Shown: positions 7,211 to 10,470 of the stretch, piece after piece
How the letters are laid out: each line of letters begins with the position of its first letter
Position numbering within the stretch: the first letter of the stretch is position 1
Assembly: GCA_963578625.1 (NCBI GenBank)
Contig: CAUZEO010000177.1
Coordinates: forward strand, 1 to 10,470
Direction of reading: 5' to 3'
Origin: CAUZEO01 sp963578625
GTDB lineage: Bacteria > Verrucomicrobiota > Kiritimatiellia > SLOV01
DNA: 10,470 nt
Position numbers and translations under genes: made by a program
The notes under the pieces: model-generated
What the model was told of the DNA's origin: nothing
Databases searched by the model: none
What the model saw: only the letters and a program-made list of their open reading frames with translations

Positions 7211-8704
7211 ATGGCGGACAAAACACCCAACATCATTCTCATCCTCGCCGACAGTCTGCGAGCGGATGCGCTCGGTTGCTACGGCAACCCGCATGGCGTC
7301 ACTCCGCACATCGACGAACTGGCGGATCGAGGGTTGAGATACGAGACCTGCTATTCCACGAGTCCGCTCTGTGTCCCGGCACGATCTCAGTTACTCAGCG
7401 GCAGACTCTGCCACGAAACCGGAAATATGCAGAACCAGGCATGGCGTTTTCATACCGATCGACCCACGGAGGTGGATGGAGTCTGTTTGGATCCAGGAGT
7501 GACCACGCTCCCCGAACGGCTTCACGATCTGGGTTACAACTCCGCGCACCTGGGCAAGAATCATTTTTATCCGCGAGATTGCTCGTACGGTTTCCAGGAA
7601 ATGGAGCAGTGCGACTTCTACGGTCGTGATGTCTATGAAAAGGACGATTACTACCTCCACCTGAAGGAGAAGGGCTCCGCGCATTTACATCGGGATGCAT
7701 TCGGGCGAATGGACGTAGTCGGCACCGGCGGCGCTGGGGCGATCCGCGATTCCTTCGGCCTGGTCGACCGGCTCTGCCCCTATGTCTCGGAACTTCCCGC
7801 CGAGCTCCAGACGACTCCGTGGCTGGGCGAACGGACCCGCACCTTTCTTCGCCGGCAATCCGCGGAAAAGCCGTTCTTCCTGGTCACAAGTTTCTACGCG
7901 CCCCACGATCCGTATTGCGTCTCCAGTCCGAATGACAAGCGGTTCGACTGGCAATCGATGGAATTGCCCGCCCTGCCCGAACAACTGCAACCAAGCGCGA
8001 AGCATGTCGGCGAGCAGAGTCTGCGCACAATTTTGCCGGACGAGACCTGGAGGAAGAACATTGCTCACTACCTGGCCAACGTTTCCCTGATCGACCGGGA
8101 GGTGGGAGCGATCGTCGAGCAACTGAAAGAGCAGGGGATGTATGAGAACACACTAATTCTACTCACCTCGGATCACGGAGATACGCTGGGAGAACACCGA
8201 ATCTGGGGGAAAAACCTGATGTACGAATGCTGCGCGCGGATTCCGCTCATCGTCCATCACGGCGGTGGGAAAACCGCCCGGGGCGTAACTCACGAAACCG
8301 CAACGCTCCTCGATATCTTCCCCACCCTCCTGCGGCAGGCAGGTGTGGAACCCGAAGACGATCGAATCGCGGGTAGAACGTTAGACTTGGATTCCACCGC
8401 AGCATCGCCGGACGATCGGGTGGTGGTCGGCGAACTTGCGAACTCCCAGTATCCTCAGTACTTCATCCGGCAAGGTTCATGGAAACTGATCTACCTGGAC
8501 GGGTATCCGGCGTGGGAACTCTACAACCTCTCGGAAGACCCAGGAGAGCTGAACGACCTCTCTGCCTCCGAACCGGGGATTCGAGACAATCTCCACCAGA
8601 TCTTGCAGGACTGGGTTACCCGGGAAGGCCCCCACGTTCGGCCTGCGCATCCGGGCACGGACCAAATCGACATGCAGGAATTGTGTCGCCTGTCGCACTT
8701 GTGA
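7211..8704 (+). CDS. Type I (formylglycine) sulfatase, cytosolic
   Basis: A 497-residue S1-family sulfatase that hydrolyses sulfate esters, most likely on a sugar or other small organic sulfate. Seen directly: N-terminal ILADSLRADALGCYG, in which Asp14 is a calcium ligand but the usual second Asp is Ser15; the maturation motif CVPAR, in which Cys54 is oxidised to formylglycine and Arg58 supports it; GKNH with Lys116; APHDPY with His232; SDHGDTLGEH with Asp321 and His322; and GKNLMYE with Lys334. The C-terminal subdomain ends normally with WKLIYLDGYPAWELYNLSEDPGELNDL (split here into WKLIYLD and WELYNLSEDPGE), typical of sulfatases. All core catalytic positions are present, so the enzyme should be active if an FGE-type maturase exists. 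There is no signal peptide, unlike many polysaccharide sulfatases, so it would act on imported oligosaccharides or small sulfates. The start ATG is 14 bases after the PD40 gene; the ribosome site is weak, which fits coupling. Confidence 0.96.
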   Translation: MADKTPNIILILADSLRADALGCYGNPHGVTPHIDELADRGLRYETCYSTSPLCVPARSQLLSGRLCHETGNMQNQAWRFHTDRPTEVDGVCLDPGVTTLPERLHDLGYNSAHLGKNHFYPRDCSYGFQEMEQCDFYGRDVYEKDDYYLHLKEKGSAHLHRDAFGRMDVVGTGGAGAIRDSFGLVDRLCPYVSELPAELQTTPWLGERTRTFLRRQSAEKPFFLVTSFYAPHDPYCVSSPNDKRFDWQSMELPALPEQLQPSAKHVGEQSLRTILPDETWRKNIAHYLANVSLIDREVGAIVEQLKEQGMYENTLILLTSDHGDTLGEHRIWGKNLMYECCARIPLIVHHGGGKTARGVTHETATLLDIFPTLLRQAGVEPEDDRIAGRTLDLDSTAASPDDRVVVGELANSQYPQYFIRQGSWKLIYLDGYPAWELYNLSEDPGELNDLSASEPGIRDNLHQILQDWVTREGPHVRPAHPGTDQIDMQELCRLSHL

Positions 8705-8732
8705 TGGCGATTCATCGAACGAAAATGCCACA

Positions 8733-8752
8733 CCGCCGAGCTTGCTCGGCGG
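8733..8752. repeat. Compact GC-rich hairpin after the sulfatase gene
   Basis: CCGCCGAGC (8733-8741) and GCTCGGCGG (8744-8752) form a perfect 9-base stem with two bases between, 28 bases after the sulfatase stop. It is placed like a terminator, but GAGCGGCG rather than a T run follows. Either it stops transcription without U's, protects the mRNA 3' end, or is a REP-like dispersed repeat. Confidence 0.6.
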
Positions 8753-9092
8753 GAGCGGCGTGAAGGCGTTGCGCAAGTAGTCGAATCTTTAGCCCGTTCA
8801 GATTTTCCCTAGCGACAACGACCTTCGGCACTATTTGGGCTGCGCGGCTTGTGATAAAGCAATCCCCATGGCCCGGTTGATACGAATCACCGCTCGTTGC
8901 AGAGAGTTGAGTGCCGCGGAATTGAGCAGGCGAGAAACATCACCGGCATCCACGATCGGCAACTCCTGAGTTATTATGCCACGAAAGAGGCTGTGGCCTC
9001 CAGCACAGAACATGGAACGGGGCTTCCATTCAGTTTCTTAACCTCGCGCCAGGATGTGAACTTCTGGATCATGCGGTTCCGGGTTTTCAACC

Positions 9093-9160
9093 CTACGTAG
9101 TCCGCTACGTAGTTCTAGGAATATCGGCATTGATACGAAGCCTTGAACGTTCTGACGTCA
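9093..9160. promoter_or_regulatory. Cluster of four perfect 8-base palindromes upstream of the alpha-galactosidase gene
   Basis: CTACGTAG occurs at 9093-9100 and again at 9105-9112, 12 bases apart, and GAACGTTC (9145-9152) sits directly against TGACGTCA (9153-9160). They lie 60 to 127 bases before the alpha-galactosidase ATG. By chance about one 8-base palindrome per 256 positions is expected. The arrangement fits operator half-sites for one or two dimeric regulators of the glycosidase gene; which protein would bind is not knowable from this window. Confidence 0.35.
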
Positions 9161-9219
9161 CCCGAATGGCACTTATCCATTTACAAGGCAGGTGAAGTCT
9201 GAAATAACCCGCATTCAAA

Positions 9220-10470
9220 ATGAAACCAATACTCAACGACACTCGAATCCAGGTTCACATCCATTCCGAGCCCTTTGCCGGACGCCCCCAACCTCGAACC
9301 ACGCGTGGCGAACCGGGCGAGCGAATGGAGAAAATGGAGGAGACCACAAAAGAGAATCAATTCGGCGGCCTTCGAGAGATCACCTACCACGATGGGGCCA
9401 CCGGCCTGAGCGCCGTCAATCATATCCAGCAATACGGCGACCTTCCCATCCAGCGCCGGTGGGTCACAATTTCGAATACCTCCACGAAACCGTTCACGAT
9501 CGACACCCTCTACGCCGCCTACCTCGGCCGGATCCCCTGGACCGATGACCGGAAGCAGCTCCTTCTCCACGTTCCCCACAACAAGTGTCACACTGAGGGT
9601 CAATGGCGGGTAAATTCGCTGGATTCGCTCGGACTGGTGAAGGCCCATGCCGACATGTATGTCCGGTACACGGCAAGAAGCAGTTCCAGCCGCGAGTACC
9701 TGCCCATGGCCATGCTCGAAGACACGTTGCAGAATGGCACGCTGGTCTGGCAAATCGAGTATTCCGGAAGCTGGATGTGGGAATTGGGCCAGATGAATGA
9801 CCAGAAAGAGTTTCTTGAGCTGGCAATCGGCGGCCTCAGCGAGGAACACACGCACTGGTACCGGACACTCCAACCCGGCGACGAGTTTGTCTCCATGCCA
9901 GTCGCCGTCGGCCACATCCAAGGAACCGCCGAAGACGCCCTGGCGGCCATGGTAGAGTACCGGCGCGCGGCGTGCAAACCGCCCCACCCCATCGACGATG
10001 GTTGCCCGGTCATTTTCAACGACTACATGAATTGCCTGATGGGGTACGCCAATCGTGAGAAAAGCCTGCCGCTCATACCGCTGGCAGCCGATGCCGGATG
10101 CCAAGTCTACATGGTCGATGGCGGCTGGTACGGCAAGGAAGGCTGGCAGGAAATCGGGGACTGGCATGAAGATCGCGTGAAGTATCCCAACGGGTTGAAT
10201 GAAATTTTCGACCTCGTGCGGAATCGCGGAATGATTCCCGGACTGTGGATAGAAATCGAATCCGCGGCGCAGTCAGTGCCGCTGGCGCAACAACCGGACG
10301 ACTGGTTTCTGTCAGTGCGCGGCGTGCGCAATCTTTTCAACGAATGCTACCACCTTGATTTCCGCCATCCCGACGTGCGCGCGTTTGCCGACGAGACGTT
10401 CGACCGGGTGATTGAAAAGTACGGACTCGGGTACATGAAACTGGATTACAACCGAACGACCATGCTGGGC
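9220..10470 (+). CDS. GH36 alpha-galactosidase, 3' end beyond the window
   Basis: The 417 visible residues match the GH36 (clan GH-D) retaining alpha-galactosidase plan. Residues about 48-250 are the N-terminal beta-sandwich, with REYLPMAMLEDT and WQIEYSGSWMWELG at 158-190. The (beta/alpha)8 catalytic barrel follows: VIFNDYMNCLMG at 264-275, VDGGWYG at 299-305, GDWHEDRVKYPNGL at 313-326, YHLDFRHPDV at 377-386, and KLDYN at 407-411, whose Asp409 is the expected nucleophile. The acid/base Asp and C-terminal domain lie past the right edge. The usual GLWxEPE reads GLWIEIE (341-347). There is no signal peptide, so the enzyme is probably cytosolic, releasing terminal alpha-galactose from imported oligosaccharides. 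A TAA lies four codons before the ATG, so no longer N-terminus exists in this frame; residues 1-47 are charged, poorly family-like, and seem shorter than relatives have here. The ribosome site is weak. Confidence 0.95.
   Translation, partial: MKPILNDTRIQVHIHSEPFAGRPQPRTTRGEPGERMEKMEETTKENQFGGLREITYHDGATGLSAVNHIQQYGDLPIQRRWVTISNTSTKPFTIDTLYAAYLGRIPWTDDRKQLLLHVPHNKCHTEGQWRVNSLDSLGLVKAHADMYVRYTARSSSSREYLPMAMLEDTLQNGTLVWQIEYSGSWMWELGQMNDQKEFLELAIGGLSEEHTHWYRTLQPGDEFVSMPVAVGHIQGTAEDALAAMVEYRRAACKPPHPIDDGCPVIFNDYMNCLMGYANREKSLPLIPLAADAGCQVYMVDGGWYGKEGWQEIGDWHEDRVKYPNGLNEIFDLVRNRGMIPGLWIEIESAAQSVPLAQQPDDWFLSVRGVRNLFNECYHLDFRHPDVRAFADETFDRVIEKYGLGYMKLDYNRTTMLG

Larger units (their letters stand above)
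8705..9219. other. Gap between sulfatase and alpha-galactosidase genes with hairpins and palindromes
   Basis: I see no gene I can support in these 515 bases. A 60-residue minus-strand frame (9013-8831) has protein-like composition but no known motif or ribosome site. Besides the hairpin at 8733-8752, there are smaller inverted repeats: GCCAC/GTGGC (8978-8997) and ATGGAA/TTCCAT (9012-9029). The last 130 bases hold four perfect 8-base palindromes, listed separately. No tRNA-like fold is evident. Confidence 0.5.

Noticed and set aside
8733..8752. Classical rho-independent terminator
   Set aside because: No T-rich tract follows the stem on either strand.
8831..9013. 60-residue minus-strand frame with protein-like composition
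   Set aside because: No ribosome site, no known motif and no matching neighbour; the length is easily reached by chance in this base composition, though a gene remnant cannot be excluded.
9181..10167. Long minus-strand open frame (328 codons) opposite the GH36 gene
   Set aside because: The plus strand encodes unmistakable GH36 motifs across the same bases; the antisense product shows none.

Overview
The window looks like chromosomal DNA of a moderately GC-rich, carbohydrate-degrading, Gram-negative-type bacterium. A cytosolic S1 sulfatase, a GH36 alpha-galactosidase, an acetyl-xylan-esterase-like hydrolase and a class II sugar-phosphate aldolase, with wide gene gaps, fit the PVC superphylum (Planctomycetes, Verrucomicrobia, Kiritimatiellota) or relatives such as Hydrogenedentota. 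That placement is an inference from gene content; no phylogenetic marker is present.

Layout. Position 1-664 (minus) is most of a class II aldolase that continues past the left edge. A 724-base gap with several inverted repeats, including a 40-base near-palindrome at 1075-1114, separates it from a divergent plus-strand alpha/beta hydrolase (1389-2456). Next on the plus strand is a small exported protein with a Glu/His-rich start (2575-3051). A minus-strand fragment resembling the N-terminal helix-turn-helix of an IS21-type transposase (about 3093-3329) abuts the end of a minus-strand polyketide synthase protein (3330-6017). That protein is only KS-AT, and its KS has lost the active-site Cys and the first catalytic His. 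Divergent from it, an exported TolB/PD40-type protein (6309-7196) and a sulfatase (7211-8704) form a likely two-gene operon. A 515-base gap with a compact GC hairpin and a cluster of perfect 8-base palindromes leads to the GH36 alpha-galactosidase (9220 to the right edge).

How the genes may work together. Sulfatase, esterase, alpha-galactosidase and aldolase could remove sulfate, acyl groups and galactose from a decorated glycan and split a resulting deoxysugar phosphate. None of the four has a visible signal peptide, so this would happen after uptake. The genes are not one operon, so the link is only plausible. The KS-AT protein does not fit this theme. It has no carrier protein, reductive domain or phosphopantetheinyl transferase in the window, and is either a relic of a larger synthase or a free-standing acyltransferase carried on a dead KS scaffold. 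The latter is the most unusual item here.

I see no tRNA, rRNA, CRISPR array, complete insertion sequence or toxin-antitoxin pair.
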